Shown piece by piece: positions 37,732-46,792 of a DNA stretch of 64,000 bases. Position 1 is the stretch's first letter; each line of letters opens with the position of its first letter. The position numbers and the translations under genes were made by a program. This DNA comes from Streptomyces alfalfae (GTDB taxonomy: Bacteria > Actinomycetota > Actinomycetes > Streptomycetales > Streptomycetaceae): the NCBI RefSeq assembly GCF_004127445.1, contig NZ_QEXM01000014.1, forward strand, positions 24,366-88,365, read 5' to 3'. Below the pieces are notes generated by a model. That model saw only the letters and a program-made list of their open reading frames with translations, had not been told where the DNA came from and ran no database searches.

Positions 37732-38667
37732 ATGAGCGACAACCAGCCGGGCCCGTACGGGCAGCAGCCGCAGCAACCGGGGCCGTACGGCCAGCAGCCC
37801 CAGCCCGGCTACGGCCAGCCGGCCCAGCCCGGCTACGGCCAGCAGCCCCAGCCCGGCTACGGCTACCCCCAGCAGCCCCCGCAGCAGCCCGGCTATAACC
37901 AGCCGCAGCAGCCGGGCCCCTACGGGCAGCAGCCCCAGGCCCCCTACGGGCAGGTCCCCCCGCCGCCCCCGCCGTCCGGCGGCGGCAAGAAGAAGACCGG
38001 CCTGGTCATCGGCGCGGTGGCCGTGGTCGCGGCCATCGGTGTCGGCGCGTACTTCGTCCTCGGCGGGGGCGGCGGCTCCACGTCGGTCGAGGACGACGGG
38101 GCGCACAAGCTGGTGCCGCCGGCCTCGGTCGGCGAGTACAAGAAGGGCGACAACGACAGCACTCCCGACGACGGCCCGCTCGGCTCCGGCGACACGAAGG
38201 ACGCCGAGGAGGTCGGCATCAAGAACGCGCGCACCGTCGCGGCCGCCTACCAGTCGGGAGAGGTGTTCAAGGGCGGGAAGCAGATGAGCTTCCAGGGCAT
38301 GTACGGCGACATCGACGACCCGGAGAGGGCGGTCGACGACGGTTTCGCCAAGGCCGGGGAGAACGCCGAGAAGGAGGCCGAGGAGTCCACCGGTGACTCC
38401 GACGAGAAGTTCGAGTTCCTCGGCAGCCCCGAGAGCGTCGAGCCCGACGGCCTGGACAACGCCGTGCTGAAGTGCCAGACGGCGAGCATCGAGGACGACG
38501 GCAAGAAGACGGAGCTCCCGGTCTGCATCTGGTCGGACCACAGCACGTACGGCATCGTCTTCGGCATCGACGCCACCGCCATGCTCAAGGGCGGCGACGG
38601 CATCCCCACCGACGACGTCGCGCAGTTCGCCGCGGACCTCCGCGAGGCGGCCCGCGTCAAGGCCTGA
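37732..38667 (+). CDS. QPGPYG-repeat membrane protein, paralogue 1 of 4
   Basis: A 311-residue protein. Residues 1-80 are a disordered cytoplasmic tract of QPGPYGQQP and QPGYGQ units. A basic GGGKKKT stop, one TM helix (about 88-108) and an extracytoplasmic domain of about 200 residues follow. The domain has a conserved order: DDGxHKLxxP, EYKK, AxxxGIKNARxVxAxY, MYGDIDDPERxVDxxFA, FLGSPxxxxPxGLDNAVLKCQ, and CIWSDHST. The two Cys in LKCQ and CIWSDHST are kept in all four tandem copies and probably form a disulfide. ATG 37732 follows AGGGGGG; a longer frame from 37651 is not conserved. Own terminator. Function unknown. Confidence 0.85.
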   Translation: MSDNQPGPYGQQPQQPGPYGQQPQPGYGQPAQPGYGQQPQPGYGYPQQPPQQPGYNQPQQPGPYGQQPQAPYGQVPPPPPPSGGGKKKTGLVIGAVAVVAAIGVGAYFVLGGGGGSTSVEDDGAHKLVPPASVGEYKKGDNDSTPDDGPLGSGDTKDAEEVGIKNARTVAAAYQSGEVFKGGKQMSFQGMYGDIDDPERAVDDGFAKAGENAEKEAEESTGDSDEKFEFLGSPESVEPDGLDNAVLKCQTASIEDDGKKTELPVCIWSDHSTYGIVFGIDATAMLKGGDGIPTDDVAQFAADLREAARVKA

Positions 38668-38691
38668 CCGCCGCACCACGTGCGCCTCCGT

Positions 38692-38733
38692 ACGAGGGGC
38701 CCGGGAGCACCGCACCGCTCCCGGGCCCCTCGT
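38692..38733 (+). terminator. Terminator after paralogue 1
   Basis: A perfect 17-bp stem (38692-38708 with 38717-38733) and an 8-nt loop, so paralogue 1 is probably a separate transcription unit. Confidence 0.8.
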
Positions 38734-38866
38734 GCGGCGGGCGTCAGGTCCGGTCTCTGGCACAGCCCTTCAACAACTGCGCATCGATCCGGTCCGGCCA
38801 CCCCGCGCCCTCCCCCTGTCCGACAGGATGTTCGTCAGACATAAGCATCGGGAGGGAACCCCAGTA

Positions 38867-39916
38867 ATGAGCTACAACCAGCCGGGCCCGTACGGCGGGC
38901 AGCAACCCCAGCAGCCCGGTCCCTACGGCCAGCAGCCGCAGCAGCCCGGCCCCTACGGCCAGCCGCCGCAGGCCCCGCAGCCCGGCTACGGCTACCCCCA
39001 GCAGGCGCCCCCGCCGCAGCAGCCCCCGCAGGGCTACGGCCACCCGCAGCAGGCCCCGCAGCAGGGCTTCGACCAGCCGCAGCAGCCGGGACCGTACGGG
39101 CAGGGGCCCGGCCAGTTCCCCGGCCAGGCGCCGCCCCCGCCGCCGGGCGGAGGCGGCGGCAAGAAGGTCGGCCTCATCATCGCCTCGGTCGTCGTGGTCG
39201 CGGCGGCCGCGGTCGGCGGCTACTTCGCCTTCGCGGGCGGTGACGACGACAAGGGCGGCAAGAACGGCGGCTCGTCGAACGTGGCGGGCGGCGGTGGCGA
39301 CGACGGCGGCGTCAAGGACGACGGCCCGCACAAGCTGACGACGCCGGAGACCGTCCTCGTCGACTACAAGAAGGAGCCCGGCAGCGGCTCCGCCTCCGGG
39401 GGCATCGACCTCGACAAGGCCGAGGCGGCCGGGGTGAAGAACGCCAAGGACGTCTCGGCCCAGTACAAGTCGGGCGGCGAGGACAACCCGATGGCGCAGA
39501 AGATCCTGACCTTCGGCGGCGTCTACGGCGAGGTCGAGGACCCCGAGGGCGTCGTCGACAAGATGTTCGCGAACGCCGAGAAGGAGCAGCAGAAGGGCGC
39601 CACCGCCAACGGCGGGAAGGTCACCCTGGTGGGAAGCCCCAAGGAGTACACGCCGAGCGGGCTCGACGGCGCCGTGCTCAAGTGCCAGGAGATGAAGGTC
39701 GACATCAGCGGCGGCGCCGGCACCTCCGGCTCCACGGCCGGCTCCTCCGGCTCCAAGGGCATGTCCGCGTCGACCTGCATCTGGGGCGACCACAGCACCA
39801 TCGGCTACGTCGTCGGCACGGACGTGGCGAGCGCCCTGTCCGGCACGTCCGTCGACCTCGACGAGGCCGCGACGAACTCCGCCGAGCTCCGCAAGGACGT
39901 GCGCGTCAAGCTCTGA
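38867..39916 (+). CDS. QPGPYG-repeat membrane protein, paralogue 2 of 4
   Basis: A 349-residue protein, the longest of the four. It has the same plan: QQPQQPGPYG units to about residue 95, a Gly-rich GGGGGKK stop, a TM helix at about 102-124, a Gly/Asp linker, then the shared secreted domain (DDGPHKLTTPETVLVDYKK, GVYGEVEDPEGVVDKMFA, VGSPKEYTPSGLDGAVLKCQ, CIWGDHSTIGYVVGTDVASAL, DVRVKL end). A Gly/Ser insert between the two Cys is unique to this copy. ATG 38867 follows GGGAGGGAA; the longer frame from 38732 overlaps the upstream terminator region. Confidence 0.85.
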   Translation: MSYNQPGPYGGQQPQQPGPYGQQPQQPGPYGQPPQAPQPGYGYPQQAPPPQQPPQGYGHPQQAPQQGFDQPQQPGPYGQGPGQFPGQAPPPPPGGGGGKKVGLIIASVVVVAAAAVGGYFAFAGGDDDKGGKNGGSSNVAGGGGDDGGVKDDGPHKLTTPETVLVDYKKEPGSGSASGGIDLDKAEAAGVKNAKDVSAQYKSGGEDNPMAQKILTFGGVYGEVEDPEGVVDKMFANAEKEQQKGATANGGKVTLVGSPKEYTPSGLDGAVLKCQEMKVDISGGAGTSGSTAGSSGSKGMSASTCIWGDHSTIGYVVGTDVASALSGTSVDLDEAATNSAELRKDVRVKL

Positions 39917-39941
39917 CGCCGCTCCGCCGCACACGGACGAG

Positions 39942-39979
39942 CCACGGGCCCCGGTCTGCCGGCCGGGGCCTCTGCGTGG
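39942..39979 (+). terminator. Weak hairpin between paralogues 2 and 3
   Basis: An 8-bp inner stem (39947-39954 with 39963-39970) with an outer CCACG/CGTGG pairing. The interruption suggests partial read-through into paralogue 3. Confidence 0.5.
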
Positions 39980-40022
39980 AGGATGTCGGCAGCATACGAA
40001 CGCTCCGAAGGGGAAGCACGCG

Positions 40023-40973
40023 ATGAGCCACAACCAGCCGGGCCCGTACGGCCCGCCGCCGCAGCAGCCCGGCCCGTACGGCCGGCCGCAGCAGCCCGGC
40101 CCCTACGGTCAGCCGCCCCAGCAGCCGGGGCCCTACGGTCAGCCGCCCCAGGCCCCCCAGCCCGGCTACGGCTACCCCCAGCAGGCGCCCCCGGCCCAGC
40201 CCGGCTACGGCTACCCCCAGCAGCAGGCCGGCTACGGCTATCTCCAGCAGCAGGCCGGCTACGGACAGGTCCCGCCCCCGCCGCCCGTCGGGGGCGGCGG
40301 CGGGAAGAAGGCCGGGATCGTCATCGGCACGGTCGCCGTGGTGGCCGCGATCGGCGTCGGCGCGTACCTCGTCCTCGGCGGCGGCGACAGCGGCGGCGGC
40401 TCCTCCTCGGTCGCGGACGACGGCCCGCACAAGCTGACCGTGCCCGCCACGCTCCTCGGCGACTACGAGAAGCAGGACGACCAGAGCGGCGACGGCTTCA
40501 ACTCCAGCGACATCGCCGCGGCGGAGAAGGCCGGCGTGAAGGACCCCAAGGACGTCAACGCCGCGTACGAGACGGGCGACGACAGCAACCCGCTGGCGCA
40601 GAAGGCCATTCAGTACATGGGGGTCTACGGCGAGATCGACGACCCCGAGAAGGTCGTCGACGGCATGTTCGCCAAGATCAAGAAGGACTCCGAGAAGAGC
40701 AGCACGGAGACCGGCAGCCTGGTCGGCCCCGTGAAGGACTTCAGCACGGACGACGCGGTCCTCAAGTGCCAGGAATCCGTGATCAAGAACGAGAACGCGG
40801 GCAGCGGCGCCCCCAAGGAGGTCCGCATGCCCGTCTGCATGTGGGGCGACCACAGCACCGTCGCCGTCGTGGTCCCCGTCGAGGTCGCCGACGCCCTGGC
40901 GGGCAAGGTGTCGCTCGACGACGCCTCGGCCACCGCCCTCAAGGTCCGCGAGGAGGTGCGCGTCAAGCTGTGA
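40023..40973 (+). CDS. QPGPYG-repeat membrane protein, paralogue 3 of 4
   Basis: A 316-residue protein with the family plan. QQPGPYG, GYGYPQQ and AGYGYLQQQ units run to about residue 85, followed by a TM helix (about 96-117). The secreted domain has DDGPHKLTVPATLLGDYEK, AGVKDPKDVNAAYETG, MGVYGEIDDPEKVVDGMFA, DDAVLKCQ, CMWGDHSTVAVVVPVEVADAL and EEVRVKL. It overlaps the next gene by 4 nt (GTGA), so copies 3 and 4 are translationally coupled. Confidence 0.87.
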   Translation: MSHNQPGPYGPPPQQPGPYGRPQQPGPYGQPPQQPGPYGQPPQAPQPGYGYPQQAPPAQPGYGYPQQQAGYGYLQQQAGYGQVPPPPPVGGGGGKKAGIVIGTVAVVAAIGVGAYLVLGGGDSGGGSSSVADDGPHKLTVPATLLGDYEKQDDQSGDGFNSSDIAAAEKAGVKDPKDVNAAYETGDDSNPLAQKAIQYMGVYGEIDDPEKVVDGMFAKIKKDSEKSSTETGSLVGPVKDFSTDDAVLKCQESVIKNENAGSGAPKEVRMPVCMWGDHSTVAVVVPVEVADALAGKVSLDDASATALKVREEVRVKL

Positions 40974-41686
40974 CGGGCGACCGAGCAGGCAGAAGGCGGA
41001 ACGGACCGCGCGTCGGCGCCGCGATGCTCGTGACCATGGCGGCCCTCGGCGGCTGTCAGCTCCTGGACCGGAGCGGCGACGGCGGCGGCGGTTCCGTCGC
41101 CGACGACGGCAGGACGTACGAGCTGACGGCGCCCTCGACCGTCCTCGGCGGCGCGTACAAGAAGGTCGACTCCATCGGCGGCGTCGCCGTCCGCAGCAGC
41201 GAGCTGAAGGGCATGAGGAGCCTCGGCGTCGCCCACCCCGAGGCCGTCACCGCCATGTACCTGGCAGGCAAAGGCAGCGGCCAGCGGTCGATCTCGTACT
41301 CCGGCGTCCACGGCGACGTCGAGGACCCCGAGAAGGTCGTGGACGCCCTGTTCGCCGAGATGGAGCGGAAGGTGGCGGAGAGCGACGGCGCGGCGACCTA
41401 CGTCGGCAGCCCCGAGGAGTTCACGCCGGCCGGCTTCAAGAACGGGATCATGAAGTGCCAGACCTCCGAGTTCCGGACCAGTGGCCCGAACCCGGCGGCC
41501 GGTGAGGACGGCGGCGAGCGGAGGACGTACCGGAACCCGATGTGCGTCTGGGGCGACCACAGCACCGTCGGCTACGTCTCCCCCACCCACGCGGCGGCCG
41601 CCGCACGTGGCGACAGTCCCTCCCTGGCCGCCACCGCGAAGCTGACCGCCGAGCTGCGCGCCGACGTCCGCGTCACGACGGAGTAG
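40970..41686 (+). CDS. Lipoprotein version of the family, paralogue 4 of 4
   Basis: A 238-residue protein. It lacks the Pro/Gln/Gly-rich tract and TM helix. Instead it has a basic N-region (RAGRRRNGPR), a short hydrophobic core and a lipobox-like LGGC, so it should be a lipoprotein anchored by Cys near residue 29. The RRR may indicate Tat export. The shared secreted domain is intact: DDGRTYELTAPSTVLGGAYKK, YSGVHGDVEDPEKVVDALFAEM, VGSPEEFTPAGFKNGIMKCQ and CVWGDHSTVGYV. The GTG start at 40970 overlaps the previous TGA. Confidence 0.85.
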   Translation: MTGDRAGRRRNGPRVGAAMLVTMAALGGCQLLDRSGDGGGGSVADDGRTYELTAPSTVLGGAYKKVDSIGGVAVRSSELKGMRSLGVAHPEAVTAMYLAGKGSGQRSISYSGVHGDVEDPEKVVDALFAEMERKVAESDGAATYVGSPEEFTPAGFKNGIMKCQTSEFRTSGPNPAAGEDGGERRTYRNPMCVWGDHSTVGYVSPTHAAAAARGDSPSLAATAKLTAELRADVRVTTE

Positions 41687-41692
41687 CGCCGC

Positions 41693-41732
41693 ACGACGAA
41701 GGGGGCGCCCCGTGGGGCGCCCCCTTCGTCGT
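41693..41732. terminator. Bidirectional terminator of the four-gene array and clpX
   Basis: A perfect 19-bp inverted repeat (41693-41711 with 41714-41732) with only 2 nt between the arms, lying between the convergent lipoprotein and clpX stops. The longest stem in the window. Confidence 0.9.
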
Positions 41733-41780
41733 GCCGCTGTGTTCGTACCGCTCTCGTCGTACCGCCCGCCCGGCTCTCGC

Positions 41781-43067
41781 CTAGGCGGACTTCATCTCCC
41801 CGGCGCCCGGGCCGCGCGCGTCGCGCGGCACCAGCGTGGGGTTCACGTTCGAACGGACGACGTCCGCCGTGATGACGACGCGGGCCACGTCCTTGCGGGA
41901 CGGCACCTCGTACATCACCGACTGCAGGACCTCCTCCATGATGGCGCGCAGGCCGCGCGCGCCGGTCTGGCGGAGGATCGCCTGGTCCGCGATGGCCTCC
42001 AGGGCCTCGCGCTCGAAGTCGAGCTCCACGCCGTCGAGTTCGAACAGGCGCTGGTACTGCTTCACCAGGGCGTTGCGCGGCTCGACGAGGATCTGGAGCA
42101 GGGCCTCGCGGTCGAGGTTGTGGACCGAGGTGATCACGGGGAGGCGGCCGATGAACTCGGGGATCATCCCGAACTTCACCAGGTCCTCCGGCATGATGTC
42201 CTCGAACTGGTCCTTCTCCTCCATCTCGCGCTTGGAGCGGATGGTGGCGCCGAAGCCGATGCCCTTCGCGCCCGCCCGCGACTCGATGATCTTCTCGAGA
42301 CCGGCGAAGGCGCCGCCCACGATGAAGAGCACGTTCGTCGTGTCGATCTGGATGAACTCCTGGTGCGGGTGCTTGCGGCCGCCCTGCGGCGGGACCGAGG
42401 CGGTGGTGCCCTCCAGGATCTTGAGCAGGGCCTGCTGGACGCCCTCACCGCTGACGTCGCGCGTGATCGAGGGGTTCTCGCTCTTGCGGGCGACCTTGTC
42501 GATCTCGTCGATGTAGATGATGCCCGTCTCGGCCTTCTTGACGTCGTAGTCAGCGGCCTGGATGAGCTTCAGCAGGATGTTCTCGACGTCCTCGCCGACG
42601 TAGCCCGCCTCCGTCAGCGCCGTCGCGTCCGCGATGGCGAACGGGACGTTCAGCATGCGGGCGAGCGTCTGCGCCAGCAGCGTCTTGCCGGAGCCGGTCG
42701 GGCCGAGCAGCAGGATGTTGGACTTCGCGAGTTCGATCGCGTCGTCACGGCCCTGCGCCCCGCCGTTCTCGCCGGCCTGGACGCGCTTGTAGTGGTTGTA
42801 CACCGCTACCGAGAGGGCCTTCTTCGCGGGCTCCTGGCCCACCACGTAGCCCTCAAGGAATTCGTAGATCTCGCGAGGCTTGGGCAGTTCCTCCCAGCGC
42901 ACCTCGCTCGTCTCCGCGAGCTCTTCCTCGATGATCTCGTTACAGAGGTCGATGCACTCGTCGCAGATGTACACACCGGGGCCTGCGATGAGCTTCTTGA
43001 CCTGCTTCTGACTCTTTCCGCAGAACGAGCACTTGAGCAGATCGCCGCCGTCACCGATGCGTGCCAC
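41781..43067 (-). CDS. clpX: ATP-dependent Clp protease ATP-binding subunit ClpX
   Basis: A 428-residue AAA+ unfoldase that feeds ClpP. N-terminal zinc-binding domain with Cys13, 16, 35 and 38 (CSFC, CDEC). Walker A GPTGSGKT (about 121), Walker [10 protein letters not shown], the pore loop GYVGED, the ClpP-binding IGFG loop (KGIGFGATI), and sensor 2 [11 protein letters not shown] 43067 (VARIGDGG) follows AAGGGGAAG. The longer frame to 44099 is translation through the upstream genes in another frame. It follows clpP2 after a large hairpin, so it probably has its own promoter. Confidence 0.97.
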   Translation of the reverse strand: MARIGDGGDLLKCSFCGKSQKQVKKLIAGPGVYICDECIDLCNEIIEEELAETSEVRWEELPKPREIYEFLEGYVVGQEPAKKALSVAVYNHYKRVQAGENGGAQGRDDAIELAKSNILLLGPTGSGKTLLAQTLARMLNVPFAIADATALTEAGYVGEDVENILLKLIQAADYDVKKAETGIIYIDEIDKVARKSENPSITRDVSGEGVQQALLKILEGTTASVPPQGGRKHPHQEFIQIDTTNVLFIVGGAFAGLEKIIESRAGAKGIGFGATIRSKREMEEKDQFEDIMPEDLVKFGMIPEFIGRLPVITSVHNLDREALLQILVEPRNALVKQYQRLFELDGVELDFEREALEAIADQAILRQTGARGLRAIMEEVLQSVMYEVPSRKDVARVVITADVVRSNVNPTLVPRDARGPGAGEMKSA

Positions 43068-43161
43068 GAGGTGCTTCCCCTTCGCCTGGGAGACGCCACG
43101 TTCAGCGGCTCCTGGTGCCTCATATCCGACGGTACCTTGCCGGGGGCCCCGTACGGGCCCC

Positions 43162-43210
43162 CCTTGGCACGGTTCGCTTCGGCGCGAGCCTTCGGCGAAC
43201 CATGCCAAGG
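43162..43210 (-). terminator. Hairpin between clpP2 and clpX
   Basis: A 16-bp inverted repeat with one mismatch, which becomes a G-U pair in the minus-strand RNA (43162-43177 with 43195-43210). It starts about 25 bp after the clpP2 stop. It would separate clpP1-clpP2 from clpX transcription. Confidence 0.7.
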
Positions 43211-43234
43211 AGCGGCAGATGCTACAGCGCCGCG

Positions 43235-43939
43235 TCAGGCAACCGAGGCATTGTTCATCTTGCGGGTGGAGATGATCTGGTCGATGAGACCGTACGAGAG
43301 CGCGTCCTCGGCCGTGAGGATCTTGTCGCGCTCGATGTCGTCGCGGATCTTCTCGATCGGCGTCGTGGAGTGCTTGGCCAGCATCTCCTCCAGCTGCGAG
43401 CGCATCCGGAGGATCTCGTTGGCGGCGATCTCCAGGTCGGAGACCTGGCCGCGGCCCGTCTCGCTGTAGGGCTGGTGGATCAGGACGCGGGCGTTCGGGA
43501 GCGCCATCCGCTTGCCCGGCGTACCGGCCGCGAGCAGGACGGCGGCGGCCGAGGCGGCCTGGCCCATGCACACGGTCTGCACGTCCGGCTTCACGAACTG
43601 GATCGTGTCGTAGATGGCCGTGAGGGCCGTGAACGAACCGCCGGGGCTGTTGATGTAGATGGAGATGTCGCGGTCGGGGTCCATCGACTCCAGGCACAGG
43701 AGCTGCGCCATGACGTCGTTGGCCGACGCGTCGTCGATCTGCACGCCGAGGAAGATCACGCGCTCCTCGAAGAGCTTCGCGTACGGGTCGTACTCGCGCA
43801 CGCCCTGCGAGGTGCGCTCGACGAAGCGCGGGATGATGTAGCGGGACTCGGCGCGGGCGCCGGTGAACTCGGCCTGCGCGGGGCGGCCGTACTCGGCCTG
43901 GGTGCGCTCGTAGAGGCCGCTGCCGGGGTGGTTGTTCAT
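43235..43939 (-). CDS. clpP2: ATP-dependent Clp protease proteolytic subunit ClpP2
   Basis: A 234-residue serine peptidase with a long N-terminal propeptide-like extension. Catalytic Ser in GQAASAAA, His in VLIHQP, Asp in the DRDKI/AEDAL region. SPGGSFTA is the substrate-binding strand. The second Clp core gene in Streptomyces, paired with ClpP1 just upstream (63-bp gap). ATG after GGAG. Confidence 0.96.
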   Translation of the reverse strand: MNNHPGSGLYERTQAEYGRPAQAEFTGARAESRYIIPRFVERTSQGVREYDPYAKLFEERVIFLGVQIDDASANDVMAQLLCLESMDPDRDISIYINSPGGSFTALTAIYDTIQFVKPDVQTVCMGQAASAAAVLLAAGTPGKRMALPNARVLIHQPYSETGRGQVSDLEIAANEILRMRSQLEEMLAKHSTTPIEKIRDDIERDKILTAEDALSYGLIDQIISTRKMNNASVA

Positions 43940-44002
43940 CTCTTCTTCGTCTCCTGAGGAGCGTGGGCTGAGGTTTCGGCTGAGAGGCGCTGAGGGGGTG
44001 TC

Positions 44003-44620
44003 TCAGGCTCCCGTGCCGCCCCCGCCCGGCATGCCGGCGGCGGTGGGCATGATGTCGTCGATGAGGCCGTACTCCTTGGCCTCCTGCGGGTCGAACCATC
44101 GGTCGCGGTCCGAGTCGCGGGTGATCTGCTCGACGGTCTGGCCGGTGTGGTGAGCGGTCAGCTCGGCCATGCGCCGCTTGGTGTGCAGCAGACGCTCGGC
44201 GTGGATCTTGATGTCCGAGGCGGAACCCGCCAGGCCCGCGGAGGGCTGGTGGATCAGGATCTCCGCGTTCGGCAGGGCGAAGCGCTTGCCGGGCGTACCC
44301 GCGCTGAGCAGGAACTGGCCCATGGAGGCCGCCATGCCCATCGCGATCGTCACGACGTCGTTCTTGATGTACTGCATGGTGTCGTAGACCGCCATGCCGG
44401 CCGTGATCGAGCCGCCGGGGCTGTTGATGTAGAGGAAGATGTCCTTGTCCGGCTCTGCGGCAAGCAGCAGAAGCTGCGCAGTGATCTTGTTGGCGATGTC
44501 GTCGTCCACGGCCTGGCCGAGGAAGATGATCCGCTCGCCGAGCAGCCGGTTGTAGACCTGGTCGCCGAGGCCACCACCGATGGAGGGGTCGCCGGCGGCG
44601 GAGGGCATCAGATTCGTCAC
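44003..44620 (-). CDS. clpP1: ATP-dependent Clp protease proteolytic subunit ClpP1
   Basis: A 205-residue serine peptidase. Catalytic Ser in GMAASMGQ, His in [10 protein letters not shown], Asp in DRDRWFD. I use GTG 44620 because AGGTGG lies 4 nt upstream; ATG 44608 is an internal alternative. The longer frame to 44860 reads through a terminator and the promoter. ClpP1 affects differentiation in Streptomyces. A ClgR-type site lies about 170 bp upstream of the start. Confidence 0.96.
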   Translation of the reverse strand: MTNLMPSAAGDPSIGGGLGDQVYNRLLGERIIFLGQAVDDDIANKITAQLLLLAAEPDKDIFLYINSPGGSITAGMAVYDTMQYIKNDVVTIAMGMAASMGQFLLSAGTPGKRFALPNAEILIHQPSAGLAGSASDIKIHAERLLHTKRRMAELTAHHTGQTVEQITRDSDRDRWFDPQEAKEYGLIDDIMPTAAGMPGGGGTGA

Positions 44621-44785
44621 GTATCCACCTGCTCGTCTTACGACGGCGCCGGGCCGTCTCACGTCTTCAGCTGGGGCTGGGACCCCGCGTGCCAGCCGCT
44701 CCGGGGCGGCTCCGGGGACTCCCCTGCCCTCGTATTCATGGACCCTAACGCGCGGACCCCTCCGGGAAATCCCGCAGAGCCAACT

Positions 44786-44799
44786 GTTCGCTGTGAGCG
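44786..44799 (+). promoter_or_regulatory. ClgR-type operator upstream of clpP1
   Basis: GTTCGC-TGTGA-GCG exactly fits the published Streptomyces ClgR consensus GTTCGC-N5-GCG. It lies 166-179 bp upstream of the clpP1 start, between the tig terminator and clpP1. ClgR activates clpP1P2 in Streptomyces, so the site and target agree. Confidence 0.8.
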
Positions 44800-44824
44800 C
44801 AGGTAGCGCCCCGTAAGGGGCACG

Positions 44825-44862
44825 GCATGGGCCCCCGGGACGCAGATCCCGGGGGCCCATGC
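44825..44862 (-). terminator. Terminator of tig
   Basis: A perfect 16-bp stem (44825-44840 with 44847-44862) and a 6-nt loop, 23 bp after the tig stop. Confidence 0.85.
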
Positions 44863-44885
44863 TGCGTGCGTCAGAGCGAGGCGGC

Positions 44886-46274
44886 TCAGGCCTCGGTCTT
44901 GTCCTCGCCGGAGGCGGGGGCGTCGGCGGAGGCGTCGGCCTCGGCGGCAGCCGTCTCGTCGTCCTCGTCGTCGAGGTCGACGACCTCGCCGTTGGTGTCC
45001 TTGACCGTGGCGGCCTCCACGACGACCGCGAGGGCCTTGCCGCGGGCGACCTCGCCGACCAGCATCGGGACCTGGCCGCCCTCGACGACGGCCTGGGCGA
45101 ACTGGTCGGGGGACATGCCGGAGGACTGCGCGCGACGCATGAGGTGCTCGGTGAGCTCCTCCTGGTTCACGTTCAGCTTCTCCTTGTTGACGAGCTCGTC
45201 GAGGACGAACTGCGTCTTGATGCCCTTCTCGGCCTGCTCCTTGGTCTCGGCGTCGAACTCCTCGCGGGACTTGCCCTGGATCTCCAGGTACTTGTCCAGG
45301 TCGAGGCCCATCTGGCCGAGCTGGTGGTGCTCCAGGTTGTGCGTGCGGGTCTGGATCTCGTCCGCGAGGAGCTTCTCGGGGACGGGGACCTCGACCAGCT
45401 CGAGCAGCTTCTCCAGGACGCGCTCCTGGGCCTGGGTCGCCTGGTCGTACTGCTTCATGTTCTCGAGGCGCTTGCGGCTGTCGGCCTTCAGCTCGTCGAG
45501 GGTGTCGAACTCGGAGGCGAGCTGCGCGAAGTCGTCGTCCAGCTCGGGCAGTTCGCGCTTGGCGACCTGGGTGACCTTGACGGTGACCTCGGACTCCTTG
45601 CCGGCCGCCGAGCCGCCCTTGAGCTCGGAGGTGAAGGTGGCCTCGCCACCGGCCTCCAGGCCCTTGACGGCCTCGTCGATGCCCTCCAGGAGCTCGCCGG
45701 AGCCGATGGTGTAGGAGACGCCGGACGCGACGCCGTCCTCCAGGACCTCGCCCTCGACCTTGGCCTCCAGGTCGATCGTCACGACGTCGCCGTCCTCGGC
45801 GGCACGCTCGACCGGCGAGGTGGACGCGAAGCGCTCGCGGAGCTCCTCCACGGCCTTGTCGACGTCCTCTTCGCTGACCTCGACCGCGTCGACCTCGACC
45901 TCGATGCCGGAGTAGTCCGGGATCTCGATCGTGGGACGGACGTCGACCTCGGCGGTGAAGTTGAGGGTCTCGTTGTCCTTCAGCTCGGTGATGTCCACCT
46001 CGGGCTGGCCCAGGACGTTGAGCTCGGCCTCGTTGACGGCCTCGGTGTAGAACTTCGGGAGCGCGTCGTTGACGGCCTCTTCGAGGACGGCGCCGCGGCC
46101 GAACCGCTGGTCGATGACACGGGCCGGGATCTTGCCCTTGCGGAAGCCCTTCACCGTGACCTGCTGGTTGATCTTCTTGTAGGCCGCGTCGAGGCTGTCC
46201 TTGAGCTCCTCGAAGGGCACCTCAACAGTGAGCCGAACCCGAGTCGGGTTCAGGGTCTCCACGGCGCTCTTCAC
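44886..46274 (-). CDS. tig: Trigger factor, ribosome-associated chaperone and PPIase
   Basis: A 462-residue chaperone. The ribosome-binding tail has the signature GFRKGKIP (about 43-50). The FKBP-type PPIase insert is at about 150-240, and the helical C-domain ends in an acidic Ala/Glu/Asp tail. The GTG at 46274 is preceded by AAGGAG with 8-nt spacing; the frame extends to 46511 but runs through the tRNA-Pro gene. Located next to clpP1P2/clpX, as in most bacteria. Confidence 0.97.
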   Translation of the reverse strand: MKSAVETLNPTRVRLTVEVPFEELKDSLDAAYKKINQQVTVKGFRKGKIPARVIDQRFGRGAVLEEAVNDALPKFYTEAVNEAELNVLGQPEVDITELKDNETLNFTAEVDVRPTIEIPDYSGIEVEVDAVEVSEEDVDKAVEELRERFASTSPVERAAEDGDVVTIDLEAKVEGEVLEDGVASGVSYTIGSGELLEGIDEAVKGLEAGGEATFTSELKGGSAAGKESEVTVKVTQVAKRELPELDDDFAQLASEFDTLDELKADSRKRLENMKQYDQATQAQERVLEKLLELVEVPVPEKLLADEIQTRTHNLEHHQLGQMGLDLDKYLEIQGKSREEFDAETKEQAEKGIKTQFVLDELVNKEKLNVNQEELTEHLMRRAQSSGMSPDQFAQAVVEGGQVPMLVGEVARGKALAVVVEAATVKDTNGEVVDLDDEDDETAAAEADASADAPASGEDKTEA

Positions 46275-46411
46275 GGTTCGGTCTCCTTGGGGCTGACTTC
46301 TTGGGATTGAGCCCGGTTCAGAGACACACGGGCACACAGCTTGCATAGTAACGGCAAGCGGGAGCCGACCCACAATGCGATCTTGATGCGATCGTGCGAG
46401 GGAGATCCTGC

Positions 46412-46488
46412 TGGTCGGGGTGGCGGGATTTGAACCCACGGCCTTCCGCTCCCAAAGCGGACGCGCTACCAAGCTGCGCCACACCCCG
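46412..46488 (-). tRNA. tRNA-Pro (TGG)
   Basis: A 77-nt cloverleaf with encoded CCA. Acceptor stem CGGGGTG/CACCCCG, anticodon loop TTTGGGA (anticodon TGG), T-loop TTCAAAT. It lies 138 bp upstream of tig on the same strand. Confidence 0.97.
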
Positions 46489-46630
46489 TCGGTGCGACAC
46501 GTAGGGTACATGCCCGCAGGCGGTGCGGCCCCTCGTCGAGCGGGAGCCGTGCGGGGTGTGCGGGAAGGGGCTCCGACCCGCTACGATGCCTGTCGTGCCG
46601 CGGCCCCTTGCGAGCTTTGGCGCGAGCTGT

Positions 46631-46704
46631 GCGGGCGTAGCTCAATGGTAGAGCCCTAGTCTTCCAAACTAGCTACGCGGGTTCGATTCCCGTCGCCCGC
46701 TCCA
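46631..46704 (+). tRNA. tRNA-Gly (TCC)
   Basis: A 74-nt cloverleaf with encoded CCA. Acceptor stem GCGGGCG/CGCCCGC, anticodon stem CTAGT/ACTAG with loop CTTCCAA (anticodon TCC), T-loop TTCGATT. tRNA genes are common integration targets, but no duplicated 3' end is visible nearby. Confidence 0.97.
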
Positions 46705-46710
46705 TCACCT

Positions 46711-46747
46711 CCGGCCCGGTCCGCTGAACCCCAGCGGACCGGGCCGG
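46711..46747. terminator. Terminator after tRNA-Gly
   Basis: A perfect 16-bp stem (46711-46726 with 46732-46747) and a 5-nt loop, 6 bp after the tRNA CCA. It also lies downstream of the minus-strand small gene, so it can act both ways. Confidence 0.85.
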
Positions 46748-46792
46748 CGGCGTATCCGCGTACGCCACCGGGCGCCGGCCGTCCGCGCCGGG

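Noticed and set aside
39983..40969. Upstream part of the frame that ends at 41686
   Set aside because: It is an out-of-frame reading of paralogue 3. The real lipoprotein starts at GTG 40970, overlapping the previous stop.
43068..44099. N-terminal extension of clpX to 44099
   Set aside because: It reads clpP2 DNA in a shifted frame. ClpX of normal length starts at GTG 43067 behind a good Shine-Dalgarno.
46631..46704. tRNA-Gly as an integration site
   Set aside because: No integrase gene and no repeated tRNA 3' end is visible within the window.
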